Notes under the pieces: model-generated
The model's database searches: none
What the model was told of the DNA's origin: nothing
What the model saw: only the letters and a program-made list of their open reading frames with translations
DNA from: Sphingobacterium faecale
Lineage (GTDB): Bacteria > Bacteroidota > Bacteroidia > Sphingobacteriales > Sphingobacteriaceae
Length of the DNA: 64,000 nt
NCBI RefSeq assembly: GCF_016746095.1
Contig: NZ_JAERTY010000008.1
Location: 124,001 to 188,000, forward strand
Direction of reading: 5' to 3'
Shown here: positions 1 through 8,940 of the stretch, piece by piece
Layout: each line of letters begins with the position of its first letter
Numbering within the stretch: the first letter of the stretch is position 1
Translations under genes and position numbers: made by a program

Positions 1-6
1 GATATT

Positions 7-720
7 ATGGATAAAAAAGAAAAAATTGATAGGAACGAAAATAAAGGAGCTAGTTTTCTAGTCGATCTTAGCCATACGATTGAAGATGGACTCGTAACCT
101 ATAAAGGCCTGCCTGCGCCTGTTATTTGTGATTATTTAAGTAGAGAAGAGTCGAGAACACGTTATGAACCCGGAACGGAATTCCAGATAGCAAAAATTGA
201 AATGATATCAAATACCGGAACATATATAGACTGTCCGTTCCATAGATTTGAAAATGGAAAAGATCTTTCAGAAGTAGAATTGGAACGGTTTGTTGATCTC
301 GATGCTATTGTAATAAGTATTCCGTTCTCACAGACTAAAGAAATAAAGAAGGAGCATTTTATTAATTACGACATCAAAAAACGGGCTGTGCTGATTCGTA
401 CGGGCTGGGACGAAAATTGGAATACCGAACAATACTATGAAAATCACCCTTATTTAACCGCTGAAGCTGCAACATATTTAAAAGAATGCAAGGTTCAACT
501 GGTCGGAATTGATTCTCATAATATTGATGATTCTTCTGGAAATTCCAGACCTGTACATACCATACTTTTGGGGGCTGAAATTTTAATAGTAGAACATCTG
601 TGTAATTTATCGCTTTTACCTCGGGATGGATTTACATTTAGTGCCGTTCCGCCAAAATTTAAGGGTGTTGGCACTTTCCCCGTAAGAGCGATGGCAAAAG
701 TAAATACGGTAAGACTTTGA
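7..720 (+). CDS. Cyclase family protein (kynurenine formamidase-like hydrolase)
   Basis: The 237-residue protein belongs to the cyclase family (PF04199 type), metal-dependent hydrolases that include kynurenine formamidase. The family signature is visible as GTYIDCPFHR at residues 71-80, and a second conserved stretch GIDSHNIDDS lies near residue 170. The variant with Tyr in GTYID rather than His is common in one branch of the family, so the substrate cannot be named. The start is the only Met upstream of the fold, but it lies six bases from the window edge and no ribosome binding site can be checked. The next gene starts 32 bases downstream on the same strand. Confidence 0.8.
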   Translation: MDKKEKIDRNENKGASFLVDLSHTIEDGLVTYKGLPAPVICDYLSREESRTRYEPGTEFQIAKIEMISNTGTYIDCPFHRFENGKDLSEVELERFVDLDAIVISIPFSQTKEIKKEHFINYDIKKRAVLIRTGWDENWNTEQYYENHPYLTAEAATYLKECKVQLVGIDSHNIDDSSGNSRPVHTILLGAEILIVEHLCNLSLLPRDGFTFSAVPPKFKGVGTFPVRAMAKVNTVRL

Positions 721-752
721 AATCAGGATATTCATAAAAAAGCGCTTGAAAA

Positions 753-1232
753 ATGAGAAACAACATCATAAAGGGTATTATTCGGCAGTTACAGGATAAT
801 CTGGACGGAAATAATTGGCTTGACGAAAGTTTTAAGAAAAAAATAGAAGGCATCGATGAAAAGTTGGTATTCTACCGACCTATTCCGGAAGTTCACAGCG
901 TTGCAGAACTGATTGGACATATTACAATCTGGCGTACAGAAAGTATGCAAAAACTTCAAGGTATAGCATCTTCGTTAACTATGGAGAGCTCGGAAAATTG
1001 GAGAACGAATGAAGAACTGAGAAAAATAGGATGGCAAAAACTGAAATCAGACCTATTTTCCAGCCAGATAGACCTGATCAATTTGATTAAGAATAAAACG
1101 GATGAATATCTGGAGCAAAAACATTACGCTCCGGGATATTCATACCACTATATTATCGAAGGATTGATCCATCACGATATATATCATCTAGGGCAGATAG
1201 GAGTTACCCTTAAATTACTTGGCAGAACTTAA
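753..1232 (+). CDS. DinB family protein
   Basis: This 159-residue protein has the four-helix layout of the DinB/YfiT superfamily, metal-binding proteins often linked to thiol transfer or stress. An early helix carries a His (ELIGHITIWR, about residue 52), and the C-terminal helix carries the cluster LIHHDIYHLGQIG, giving the usual three-His metal site. It follows the cyclase gene by 32 bases and may be co-transcribed. The substrate is unknown. Confidence 0.8.
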   Translation: MRNNIIKGIIRQLQDNLDGNNWLDESFKKKIEGIDEKLVFYRPIPEVHSVAELIGHITIWRTESMQKLQGIASSLTMESSENWRTNEELRKIGWQKLKSDLFSSQIDLINLIKNKTDEYLEQKHYAPGYSYHYIIEGLIHHDIYHLGQIGVTLKLLGRT

Positions 1233-1309
1233 CGGCTTAGCTTTCAATACTGGCATGTTTTTTATATGCCATAGTTTCTCTATTTTTCAACAGATAATTG
1301 ATTAACCGA

Positions 1310-1891
1310 ATGAAACAATTTCAAACCATTAAGTATATGGATAAAAATAAAATAATTCCCTGGATAATTGCCATCGTTATGGTGATTGTTTTTTCTGTAA
1401 TATCAGAGGGATACTCACTGATTTTTACATTTGTACCCGCAGTACCAATTGCATTGTGGCTTTATTTCAAAACCTGTTATAAATCGACAAGCAATGTTTC
1501 TATCTTGCCTTATTATCTGTTGGGAGTAGGCTTTCAGTTTATCCATTTTGCAGAAGAACATGCCTTTGGTTTTGAAAGACAATTTGGGGTACTTTTTGGA
1601 GGTAGCCCTTACGATCACAATACTTTTGTAACCTTTAATATGTTTGCCTACCTTCTGTTTATTTTAGGCGGCATTGCATTCTATAAAAACTGGAAACCCT
1701 TACAGATGTTTGCGATGTTTTTTATTGTTTACGGAATGGCTGGTAATGCAATAGGTCATATCGTTTTCTGTGTTATGGCAAAAGGATATTTTCCTGGGAT
1801 TTATACGTCATTTCTTAATCTAATACTATTTCCCTTTCTTTTGGCCGAACTCATTAAGACCAAAAAAAGAGCATTGGAGGAATTTAGTTAA
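1310..1891 (+). CDS. HXXEE domain membrane protein
   Basis: An integral membrane protein of about 193 residues with several hydrophobic helices. It contains the HXXEE signature (HFAEEH, near residue 83), which names a poorly characterised family of small membrane proteins. An in-frame TTG at 1298 and an ATG at 1337, just before the first helix, are other possible starts; no strong ribosome binding site decides between them. Its function is not known. It converges with the broken thioesterase gene, overlapping it by four bases. Confidence 0.7.
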   Translation: MKQFQTIKYMDKNKIIPWIIAIVMVIVFSVISEGYSLIFTFVPAVPIALWLYFKTCYKSTSNVSILPYYLLGVGFQFIHFAEEHAFGFERQFGVLFGGSPYDHNTFVTFNMFAYLLFILGGIAFYKNWKPLQMFAMFFIVYGMAGNAIGHIVFCVMAKGYFPGIYTSFLNLILFPFLLAELIKTKKRALEEFS

Positions 1892-2406
1892 TAGGCTGGT
1901 GGCTGTCTGTTTTCTATCGATTCTTGTCGTAGGAATATTGCTCTTTCGTCAAAACTAACCTCTTGAGGCAAGGGACAGACGATGCTGTTGAAAAATTGGA
2001 GTAATTCCTCGGAGTGTTGATGGCTCTTTTTTGTCCTTAGATTATAGTGGGTAAATCTACTCCATAATACGGCTTTGATGGTCGTTTTATCTTCATCCCA
2101 CATAATTGCTTCAACAAACAGACTTTTGTTTGTTACAGAAAGTAGTTTTGTTTGAATGGTAACCCTTTCCATAAGTTAGGCGACCGAAAAATAGCTGATC
2201 ATATTCTGCGATACAACCCAGGATATACCTGTTTCTTTTGCCATTTTATAAATGTCAAACTCATAGTATTTTAGCAGCTGATCTTCCCAGGCATTGATGA
2301 TGTAATCAATATAACGGGAATTGTTTAGGTGATTAAAAGGATCACAATCAGAAAAGCGGACTAGCATCTGGCTTTCTAATATTTTTTCGTTTTTATTTAA
2401 TTCCAT
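1888..2406 (-). pseudogene. Acyl-CoA thioesterase-like gene broken by an in-frame stop
   Basis: Two ORFs on the same strand and in the same frame (2176-2406 and 1888-2172) are separated only by a TAA codon. The first begins with the hotdog-fold thioesterase pattern RFSDCDPFNHLNNSRYIDY; the second continues with MERVTIQTKLL, the expected next strand after ISYF. Read through, they make a 4HBT-type thioesterase of about 172 residues with no length change at the junction, so a point mutation rather than a frameshift broke it. It is the last gene of a minus-strand group with the metallo-hydrolase and the YCII-like gene. A sequencing error would restore it. Confidence 0.75.
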
Positions 2407-2417
2407 TTTTTATGGTG

Positions 2418-3191
2418 TTACTGATTTATAGTTAATACTTCTCCGTCATCCGGTATATGTACTTTTTGGGAAAGAGCCATTGTGCTAAATTCTTTCCTGA
2501 GCTGCTCTCTGCTCATGGGGCAGTGGTTTACAGCTTCTAAATGATTGATTATAACTTCATATGGTGCGTTCTGTACAAAACTTTCAATTTCATCCTTGCG
2601 CATGAGAACCGGTTTGAAAATATCGAATTGCGCTGCGCCACCAGCCACAACAGCAATATCTGGTTTTAAATCAGTCAAAACATGATGAACATCTTTTGTG
2701 TAAATTGTATCCGCACTTAGATAAATTGTTTTTTCATTTGGCAGTTCAATATAAAATCCCATTACATTTCCCATAAGTTTAGACACATAGCCATACCCAT
2801 GAACTGCAGGAATACCTTGTATTTTTCCACCTAAAAAAGCTGATTCTTTCCAATATTCTACGTTCTGAATAATGTTCAATCCTTTTTTGCGCAATACGTT
2901 CTCATCTTTTGCACTGCATATTGTTGGGATTTTTTTGTCTCGAAGGAATTTAATCGCAGCACCATCCAAATGATCGGGGTGGAGGTGTGTGAGCAAACAG
3001 TGGGTCGTTTTTTGAATGATGCCCATTGCACCGTCGGGTAGATCCACAATTGGATTTCTTCGGGCTTTTGATCGGAAAAAGACAAATGAGGGAGCTGATT
3101 CCCCCTTTTTACCCAACATAGGATCGACAAGAATAACCCTGTTTGCTGTTTCTATGACTAATGTAGCATTTCGGATATGATGAATTTTCAT
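2418..3191 (-). CDS. MBL-fold metallo-hydrolase (UlaG/YtnP-like)
   Basis: The 257-residue protein has the metallo-beta-lactamase signature THLHPDHLDG at residues 68-77, with a later His in the segment IINHLEAVNH and Asp in YLSADTIY. This matches the branch of the fold that includes UlaG-like lactonases and tRNase Z-type enzymes. No signal peptide is seen, so it should act in the cytoplasm. The gene lies 11 bases downstream of the YCII-like gene and 11 bases upstream of the broken thioesterase, which suggests one transcript. The substrate is not known. Confidence 0.8.
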   Translation of the reverse strand: MKIHHIRNATLVIETANRVILVDPMLGKKGESAPSFVFFRSKARRNPIVDLPDGAMGIIQKTTHCLLTHLHPDHLDGAAIKFLRDKKIPTICSAKDENVLRKKGLNIIQNVEYWKESAFLGGKIQGIPAVHGYGYVSKLMGNVMGFYIELPNEKTIYLSADTIYTKDVHHVLTDLKPDIAVVAGGAAQFDIFKPVLMRKDEIESFVQNAPYEVIINHLEAVNHCPMSREQLRKEFSTMALSQKVHIPDDGEVLTINQ

Positions 3192-3202
3192 GGTTGTCTT
3201 TT

Positions 3203-3556
3203 TTAAACCTTATACAAAACAGACTCTACTACCTGTGGAATTTCACGAACTTCTACCGTCCCTCCATATAGAAGAACAGGACAGGATTTTGCTAGCACTA
3301 AAGCATCTTGCATAGTATATGCCTGAAGAATAACGTTACTAACAGTCTTTAATACATCAGATTGAGTAAATTCTTGTTTCATCGCTTTATCAACGCCTGA
3401 AATAGTATAGCCTGATTCTGGAAAGGAATAGCTTCTAACGCAAATACCTTCCCATTTCCATTGTTGTACCAACTCATCCCATTGTGGATTTATTTCTTTT
3501 GCATGTTCTGTATCATAGGATTCCGGAACGCTGACCAATAAACTAAATTGTTTCAT
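3203..3556 (-). CDS. YCII/DGPF-like small protein
   Basis: A 117-residue soluble protein. The C-terminal stretch, with alternating helix and strand ending in LLYGGTVEVREI, resembles the YCII/DGPF-related ferredoxin-like fold, in which an Asp or His is thought to be catalytic. The N-terminal half is less typical. It is the first gene of the minus-strand group 3556-1888 and is divergent from the HxlR regulator at 3726, so it is a plausible target of that regulator. Confidence 0.5.
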   Translation of the reverse strand: MKQFSLLVSVPESYDTEHAKEINPQWDELVQQWKWEGICVRSYSFPESGYTISGVDKAMKQEFTQSDVLKTVSNVILQAYTMQDALVLAKSCPVLLYGGTVEVREIPQVVESVLYKV

Positions 3557-3650
3557 GATAAAATATTTTTATTGTTATACGTATGCTTTTCTTAAATAAG
3601 ATTAGGGTTCATGTTTACATCTTTCTGATACAAAGGTATTTGTAATAATA

Positions 3651-3694
3651 TACTTTTGAAAGTAGTATATCTAAAGTATATTAGTTTACTTTTG
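3651..3694. promoter_or_regulatory. Candidate HxlR operator and promoter elements
   Basis: TACTTT-TG-AAAGTA at 3651-3664 is an inverted repeat with perfect 6-base arms. Further half-sites follow, AAAGTA at about 3674 and TACTTT at 3687. TACTTTTG at 3651 and at 3687 also fits the Bacteroidetes -7 element TAnnTTTG. The cluster lies between the divergent YCII-like and HxlR genes. Confidence 0.45.
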
Positions 3695-3725
3695 TATAGC
3701 TTTTTGAAATCAAAGGAATTAAGAG

Positions 3726-4049
3726 ATGAAAAAAAATGAAATAATTTGTCCGGTTGAATATTCCTTCCAACTTTTAGGAGGAAAATGGAAATTGCCTATC
3801 ATTAATGTATTAGCAAAAAGTGGAGTTATCCGATTTAAAGAACTGGAAAGAACGGTAGTCGGTATAACTCCGAAAATGCTGACCATACAACTAAGGAGCT
3901 TAGAAGCAGATGGTTTGGTCGAGCGCAAAATTTATGCAACTGTACCACCAACCGTTGAATACAAATTATCAACTGTTGGGAAATCCATCAAACCTATGAT
4001 AGAAGAAATGGAAAAATGGGGTTTATACCATCAAAGCTTAAAGGGATAA
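3726..4049 (+). CDS. HxlR family winged-helix regulator
   Basis: A 107-residue transcription factor of the HxlR type. It starts with the family pattern CPVEYSFQLLGGKWKLPII near residues 9-27, with the HTH in KELERTVVGITPKMLTIQL and the wing up to EYKLSTVGK. HxlR proteins respond to small electrophiles or metabolites and usually control an adjacent divergent gene. Here that would be the minus-strand group starting at 3556. Inverted TACTTT/AAAGTA half-sites lie in the shared promoter. Confidence 0.9.
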   Translation: MKKNEIICPVEYSFQLLGGKWKLPIINVLAKSGVIRFKELERTVVGITPKMLTIQLRSLEADGLVERKIYATVPPTVEYKLSTVGKSIKPMIEEMEKWGLYHQSLKG

Positions 4050-4085
4050 GCTCTGACTCATTTTCTAGTTTTCGTCCAATCCGGA

Positions 4086-4535
4086 TTATTTTAAATAAAC
4101 TTCTCTTCTGTCAGGTACATGTTGTGCTGCTGCCAGCCACCATTGTTCGTTTTCTTTTACCAAAACAAATAAAGCCAGTTCATCAAAACTTCCGGGCTTT
4201 ATGTTCTGGTTTGATATATTTGGTATTTTAGATATTCTTCTTACATAAGCTATTGCCACTTGCTCTGACACGAAACGTATATTTTCTGCTTCGTATTTGG
4301 CTGCTCCTTTGACAGGGGTTACAGAGGAGAACATCTGTTTGTGAATGGAATGGATTTGGTCGTATCCATTTGCAATGGCTGCAAAAGGACTTCCCCATAG
4401 AATATCTTGGGCAAAGCGCTGGTTGAATAACGCTACATTACCGTTTTCAATTGCTTCTTGTAATTCAGATATGAAAGTCTCAATTTCTGAAGTGTCATGA
4501 GACTTAAAAATATTTGGCCTAGTTTGATTTTGCAT
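4086..4535 (-). CDS. SnoaL-like/NTF2-fold protein
   Basis: A 149-residue protein of the NTF2-like superfamily, probably the SgcJ/EcaC type. It has an N-terminal helix, the motif FAQDILWGSPFA around residue 43, and the C-terminal strands ELALFVLVKENEQWWLAAAQ. Members include isomerases, dehydratases and proteins with no known reaction. It converges with the HxlR gene and is separated by about 150 bases from the next minus-strand gene. Confidence 0.65.
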   Translation of the reverse strand: MQNQTRPNIFKSHDTSEIETFISELQEAIENGNVALFNQRFAQDILWGSPFAAIANGYDQIHSIHKQMFSSVTPVKGAAKYEAENIRFVSEQVAIAYVRRISKIPNISNQNIKPGSFDELALFVLVKENEQWWLAAAQHVPDRREVYLK

Positions 4536-4688
4536 AGTTTTTAATTTTAAATTATTTTTTCTCGTTAGTGTTATATGTAACCGGAATATGCATTTATAAT
4601 GGGGGGCTATTAAATTATAGATTCTAAGCTTCTTTTGTTTCTTTTCTTTGATCGGAGATGGCGTATAAAGAAGAGGTAATAAAAATTT

Positions 4689-5693
4689 TTAATCAATCGT
4701 CATTATCAATTTCTTTCCATTTGTTTGGTTATTTTCCATCATTAAATGGGCTTTTTGGACAGTTTCTATACTTAGTTTTCCAACAATATTTATTTCTGTT
4801 GGACTTATTATATCTTTCTCAATTTTATCAAAAAGCTCTTGTAAAGCATTTCCGTAATATTCAAATTTTTCATCGCTATTTTTTAAAGCTGGAGCATAAT
4901 TGGCAATATTTAGAATAGTTGTAGCTTTATCAAATAATTGCTCCTTAGCTTTTTCTGTCGCAAGAAAGGTTACGTCTATATATGTACCGAACACGGTAAT
5001 AAGTTCGACACATATTTCAGACATTGTACCTCCAACCAGATCTATTACGTATTCGAATTGTCCGTTCTTTTTACTTAATACATCAATTACATCTTCATTT
5101 TTATAATTGATGATGTTTTTTTTTCTGATCCCAATGCTTTTCAAATGACTGATGCTTTTATTGTTACCGGCAGTTGTGTAGATGTTCATATTTCCGTTAG
5201 CTAATAATAGCTTAATAAAAATTGTTCCCACACCACCTGCTCCTCCTGCTATAAAAATTGGCTTTTCTCTCGGAATAGTTACGCGTTTGAAACTTTGCAA
5301 AGCCGTCATGCCTACCATCGGTATTGCCGCAGCTTCTTCAAAGCTTATTTTATCGGGATTTTTTGCTAAAAGCTTTGCTGGAACACTGATAAACTCCGCA
5401 TAAGTACCATTGGAAGCCAAGCTACCCACATAAGCAGAAACTTTGTCACCAATATTAAAGTAATTCACGTCTTTACCAAGCTTTACTATTTCTCCAGAAA
5501 ATTCTCTTCCCAAAATCGGTGATTTTAGCAGTTTACTTTCCGTAGAACCTTGTCGCATTTGGTAGTCAATAGGATTAAATGCCGTTGCTCTTATTTTTAC
5601 AAGGACTTCATGAGCTTGAATTTGAGGCTGTTCCAGTTCCTGAAACTCGAAATTTTCAACGCTTCCAAAATTTTTAAGGGTAATTGCTTTCAA
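4689..5693 (-). CDS. Zinc-independent MDR oxidoreductase (quinone reductase-like)
   Basis: A 334-residue medium-chain dehydrogenase/reductase. It shows the N-terminal GroES-like domain (MKAITLKNFG, ILGREFSGEIV) and the NAD(P)H-binding loop AGGAGGVGTIFIKLL near residue 150. There are no structural zinc cysteines, which fits the quinone oxidoreductase branch reducing quinones or alpha,beta-unsaturated carbonyls. It lies 77 bases below the SDR gene and may be the last gene of the long minus-strand block of redox genes. Confidence 0.85.
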   Translation of the reverse strand: MKAITLKNFGSVENFEFQELEQPQIQAHEVLVKIRATAFNPIDYQMRQGSTESKLLKSPILGREFSGEIVKLGKDVNYFNIGDKVSAYVGSLASNGTYAEFISVPAKLLAKNPDKISFEEAAAIPMVGMTALQSFKRVTIPREKPIFIAGGAGGVGTIFIKLLLANGNMNIYTTAGNNKSISHLKSIGIRKKNIINYKNEDVIDVLSKKNGQFEYVIDLVGGTMSEICVELITVFGTYIDVTFLATEKAKEQLFDKATTILNIANYAPALKNSDEKFEYYGNALQELFDKIEKDIISPTEINIVGKLSIETVQKAHLMMENNQTNGKKLIMTID

Positions 5694-5770
5694 TTATAGG
5701 GTCTTTATATAGTCTTTGATGTTAATCAAATATTGAATTAAAAAACAGACGTTATTTTGCTTATTATTAC

Positions 5771-6427
5771 TTACAGTATGATCTCATTCACACTTCTATC
5801 TAGATATAATTCCCAGAATATTTTCGCTATTATATCCGGGTTATGTAAATGCTTCTCTTTAGAAACATACCCTTGAACCAAAATGGTTCCAATAAAAATG
5901 CCTGTGCTGGAAAGTGTTTTAACGATACTTTGTGTCAAGTTTCTCAATGCTGATTTTCCTAATGATAAAGAAACGAAATCCTGATTAGACTCAATCGCTA
6001 TTCCGCCACCAGTCACCAATATTGCTCCGCCCGAAGACGCTAAAGTTTTTTTAAATATTTGCACAATAGGAATAAGTGGTGCTACATTCACTTTGAAGTC
6101 TTCAACCAAATTGGCAATTGTTTCCTGAAAAATATTTCCCTGTATTATATGTGCCGCATTATAGAGGATGCAATCTATGTTTGGATTACTTTCCAAAATG
6201 TTCTGCATTGAACTGCTTAATTTTTCTGCATCCGCTATATCGCAAGCAATAATCTGAACATGATCATCAGTCCCATTTAATTTTTTCTTTATTTTTAGAA
6301 GACTTTCCATACTTCTGCTGACCAGAACAACTTTAAAATTATTCCTAAGAAATCTTTCAGCAACACTGAGGCTAATACCTTCTCCAGCGCCAAAAATGAC
6401 AAGTACTTTTTTTGCATTCATATACAC
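5771..6427 (-). CDS. SDR-like protein lacking the catalytic Tyr
   Basis: A 218-residue Rossmann protein of the short-chain dehydrogenase type. The cofactor loop is VIFGAGEGISLSVAERF near residue 10. The Lys of the active site is present in LGKSALRNL, but the residue four before it is Leu instead of the Tyr of YxxxK, and the Ser usually found on the preceding strand is replaced by GGGIAIES. It may therefore bind NAD(P) without ordinary SDR catalysis. It starts 6 bases after the nitroreductase stop, so they are probably one operon. Confidence 0.65.
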   Translation of the reverse strand: MYMNAKKVLVIFGAGEGISLSVAERFLRNNFKVVLVSRSMESLLKIKKKLNGTDDHVQIIACDIADAEKLSSSMQNILESNPNIDCILYNAAHIIQGNIFQETIANLVEDFKVNVAPLIPIVQIFKKTLASSGGAILVTGGGIAIESNQDFVSLSLGKSALRNLTQSIVKTLSSTGIFIGTILVQGYVSKEKHLHNPDIIAKIFWELYLDRSVNEIIL

Positions 6428-6433
6428 GCTCCT

Positions 6434-7063
6434 TTATATGATATCAAAAAGTAATTCGACAGATTTTCTTACTTTATTTTCATGCTGTGTATTGTCTGTG
6501 ATATCTCTATATCCTGTGGTTGCAATCACACAAGCGTTCAAATTTTTCTTCTCCAGATTCAGGATCCTGTTGTAGGCATCCGGTTCAAATCCCTCCATCG
6601 GGCAGGAATCTATTTTCAGATCCGCACAGATTGACAATAACATTCCAAGTGCCAGATAAGTCTGGTTTTTAAGCCAAGTCGTTGTTTCCTCAGTAGATTT
6701 TTCCGCAATTTTAGATTTTATAAACGCACCATATCCTTCGATACTTTCAAATGCTGTTTCCTGAATTATTGATTTGCGTTCTATATAGTCGTCTACTAAC
6801 TGATCTGTGACAGATTGATAATTGCAGAATACAAATAAATGAGAGCAGTCTATTATTTGCTCTTGATTCCATGAATGGGGCATTAATTGTTCTTTTAATT
6901 TCTGATCTTCAATAATCAGTACTTTATAAAACTGTAGCCCATAAGAAGAAGGTGCCAATTGAATGCTCTTTTTTATAAACTCTAAATTTTGTTGAGTTAT
7001 TTTTCGATTTCTGTCAAATTTCTTGGTGGCATATCGCCAGGCTGCATTTTTTAAAAATTCCAT
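6434..7063 (-). CDS. Nitroreductase family NAD(P)H-dependent oxidoreductase
   Basis: The 209-residue protein matches the NfsB/NfnB branch of FMN nitroreductases. Visible are the N-terminal RYATKKFD, the FMN-binding stretch LAPSSYGLQFYKVLI, and the C-terminal CPMEGFEPDAYNRIL. Such enzymes form homodimers and reduce nitroaromatics and quinones with NAD(P)H. It lies in the minus-strand redox block, 11 bases below the GNAT gene and 6 bases above the SDR gene. Confidence 0.85.
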   Translation of the reverse strand: MEFLKNAAWRYATKKFDRNRKITQQNLEFIKKSIQLAPSSYGLQFYKVLIIEDQKLKEQLMPHSWNQEQIIDCSHLFVFCNYQSVTDQLVDDYIERKSIIQETAFESIEGYGAFIKSKIAEKSTEETTTWLKNQTYLALGMLLSICADLKIDSCPMEGFEPDAYNRILNLEKKNLNACVIATTGYRDITDNTQHENKVRKSVELLFDII

Positions 7064-7074
7064 TTTTCTCTTCT

Positions 7075-7809
7075 TTATTGTTTTAATATATAATTGGTCA
7101 TTATAAAATCTTCGGAGAATCCCATCCGTAGGTATATCGCTTTGCCCATAGGAGAAGACTGTAGTGTAATTAGACTTATGTTTTCATCAATTGCCTGATT
7201 AATCAGGTTTGCCATGACTTCTTCCGCAAAACCTTGTTTTCTGAATTCCGGAACAATGCCCAACCCATGAATTCCGAGTGTATTCTGGGTCGGATAAGTG
7301 AATACTGTACCGATAATGCTGTCGCCATAATGAACCAGATAGTAATTTATCAGGTGGTTTGTTTTTTTTATGATAGCCGCTGGAATTCTATATCCAAAGC
7401 TCATAGGGTATATAACTTGCCATTCGGCAGCCTGTTTCTCTGTCGATATTTTAGCTAAGGTTATCCTATTGTGATGATTTATCTTTTGCAGATGCGCAAG
7501 AGACATCCCGATCTGTTGGGATTTTATTTTGAAACCAAAGGCTTCAAACAATAGGTCGCCCTCCTTGTTTTGAAAGTCACTCCAATAACTAAGCGTAGGA
7601 AGAACCGGTATATTTTTAATAACCTGACTAGCTCTGCTTAGTATTTCTTCATTTACATTGTTGGAGAACCATATCCTATTGGGCCATTCTGCACTGCCTA
7701 TCTGACATCGGTTAAGGAAATCACGGGATTCCAAAGCGTGAAAAGTATTTCCTACAAGCTCCCATACTGCGGTTAAATTATCAATATTCTTTTCTTGTCT
7801 TTCTTTCAT
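7075..7809 (-). CDS. GNAT family N-acetyltransferase
   Basis: A 244-residue acetyltransferase. The GNAT domain is in the C-terminal half: a strand with GIHGLGIVPEFRKQGFAEEV gives motif A with the acetyl-CoA loop, and the C-terminal YLRMGFSEDF is motif B. The N-terminal 110 residues resemble a second degenerate GNAT-like half. The acceptor substrate is unknown. It sits 6 bases below the DMT transporter gene in the same transcript direction. Confidence 0.8.
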   Translation of the reverse strand: MKERQEKNIDNLTAVWELVGNTFHALESRDFLNRCQIGSAEWPNRIWFSNNVNEEILSRASQVIKNIPVLPTLSYWSDFQNKEGDLLFEAFGFKIKSQQIGMSLAHLQKINHHNRITLAKISTEKQAAEWQVIYPMSFGYRIPAAIIKKTNHLINYYLVHYGDSIIGTVFTYPTQNTLGIHGLGIVPEFRKQGFAEEVMANLINQAIDENISLITLQSSPMGKAIYLRMGFSEDFIMTNYILKQ

Positions 7810-7815
7810 TATACT

Positions 7816-8268
7816 TTATTTTGAATTGATGAAAAATATCCCAACTACCATAGCTATCGCTCCTAATATTTTTTGAAGAGTGATAGATTCCATCGGAAGG
7901 TTGAACCATCCGAAGTGCCCTGCCAGCATAGAAAAAGCTAACTGTCCGCACAAGCCCAGGGAGATCATCTTTGAAACACCTAATTTTGGAATGGTAAAAT
8001 AATAAGCTGTGATTCCGATCACACTAAATAATCCTCCGACAAACCACATATACCAAGGGATTACTCTTATTGTCTGGTTACCAGGTAGGTTTTTCGAGAA
8101 AAACAGAAATAAGAACACCAATCCAAAAATCAGACTGGAAAAGGAAGTAGAGATCGAGGCGAGAATCGGTTTTTTTAGATCATGCCCCAATTGTGTATTG
8201 AACCCCGCCTGTATTGCTAAGCAGACTCCTCCTAAAAATGCCGTTGCTTGTAAAATCTGTAGTTTCAT
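7816..8268 (-). CDS. DMT family transporter (YdcZ/DUF606 type)
   Basis: A 150-residue inner-membrane protein with about five hydrophobic helices. The opening helix FLGGVCLAIQAGFNTQLG and the later LGVSKMISLGLCGQLAFSML are typical of the YdcZ (DUF606) half-size drug/metabolite transporters, which act as dimers. The substrate is not known. It lies in the minus-strand block 10621-4689 between a Crp-type regulator and a GNAT enzyme. Confidence 0.75.
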   Translation of the reverse strand: MKLQILQATAFLGGVCLAIQAGFNTQLGHDLKKPILASISTSFSSLIFGLVFLFLFFSKNLPGNQTIRVIPWYMWFVGGLFSVIGITAYYFTIPKLGVSKMISLGLCGQLAFSMLAGHFGWFNLPMESITLQKILGAIAMVVGIFFINSK

Positions 8269-8322
8269 AGGGCAAAGTTATTTTAAACAATTCACGGGAT
8301 TCTTTACATATGTTGAGAGTCG

Positions 8323-8928
8323 TTATTTTTCTTTCAGATCTTTGCGTATTCTGCTTAACTGCGTAGGAGAAATTCCTAAATTAGATGCGATATGCTGTAA
8401 CGGAATTCGTTTATCAATGTTGGGATGAAGGGCTAGAAATTTTAAATATCTGGCGGTTGAATTTTCCATTACTAAAGAAATTTCTCTCTGTTCCTTATCA
8501 ATTATCCAGTTTTTTTCGAGGTATGCGATATAGAAATTTTTAAACTCAATATTGTGGTCAATAAGCGCCCTATAACTATCATAGTGAATACTTATCAATG
8601 CTGTTTCTTCAATGGCCTCGAGTGTAAATTCTGACGGAGTATTAAGAAGCGCAGACACAGTGGAACCGGCAAACTCATTCTCTAAAAAGATATTTTTATT
8701 ATAAGTGTTTCCCTCTTCATCTACATAATAGGCTATCACCGCACCTTTGCAAATAAAGTACAGCTGTTTTGATACTGTTCCAATTTGAAGAAGTATTTCG
8801 TTTTTCTTTACTAGCTTAAACTTTATAATACTTTCAAACATAGCAATCGCCTCCTCAGTTAATGGATGATACCCCAAGACTACTTGTTTAAAATCATCAA
8901 AATATTTTTTTAATTCATCCATAAGCAA
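8323..8928 (-). CDS. Crp/Fnr family transcriptional regulator
   Basis: A 201-residue regulator with an N-terminal cyclic-nucleotide-binding-type barrel (residues about 15-130, including KNEILLQIGTVSKQLYFICKG) and a C-terminal HTH (LQHIASNLGISPTQLSRIRKD). The barrel lacks an obvious cAMP-binding pocket, as in many Bacteroidetes members, so the effector is unknown. A second Met two codons in (8922) is an equally good start. It starts 12 bases below the membrane protein gene and is embedded in the redox block, which it may control. Confidence 0.85.
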   Translation of the reverse strand: MLMDELKKYFDDFKQVVLGYHPLTEEAIAMFESIIKFKLVKKNEILLQIGTVSKQLYFICKGAVIAYYVDEEGNTYNKNIFLENEFAGSTVSALLNTPSEFTLEAIEETALISIHYDSYRALIDHNIEFKNFYIAYLEKNWIIDKEQREISLVMENSTARYLKFLALHPNIDKRIPLQHIASNLGISPTQLSRIRKDLKEK

Positions 8929-8940
8929 TAGGCTGTCATT

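Noticed and set aside
1888..2406. Frameshift as cause of the thioesterase split
   Set aside because: Both halves are in the same frame, 234 bases apart from start to start; only a stop codon separates them.
4658..5403. Open frames on the plus strand opposite the MDR oxidoreductase
   Set aside because: Shadows of the real gene; low complexity and no start signals.
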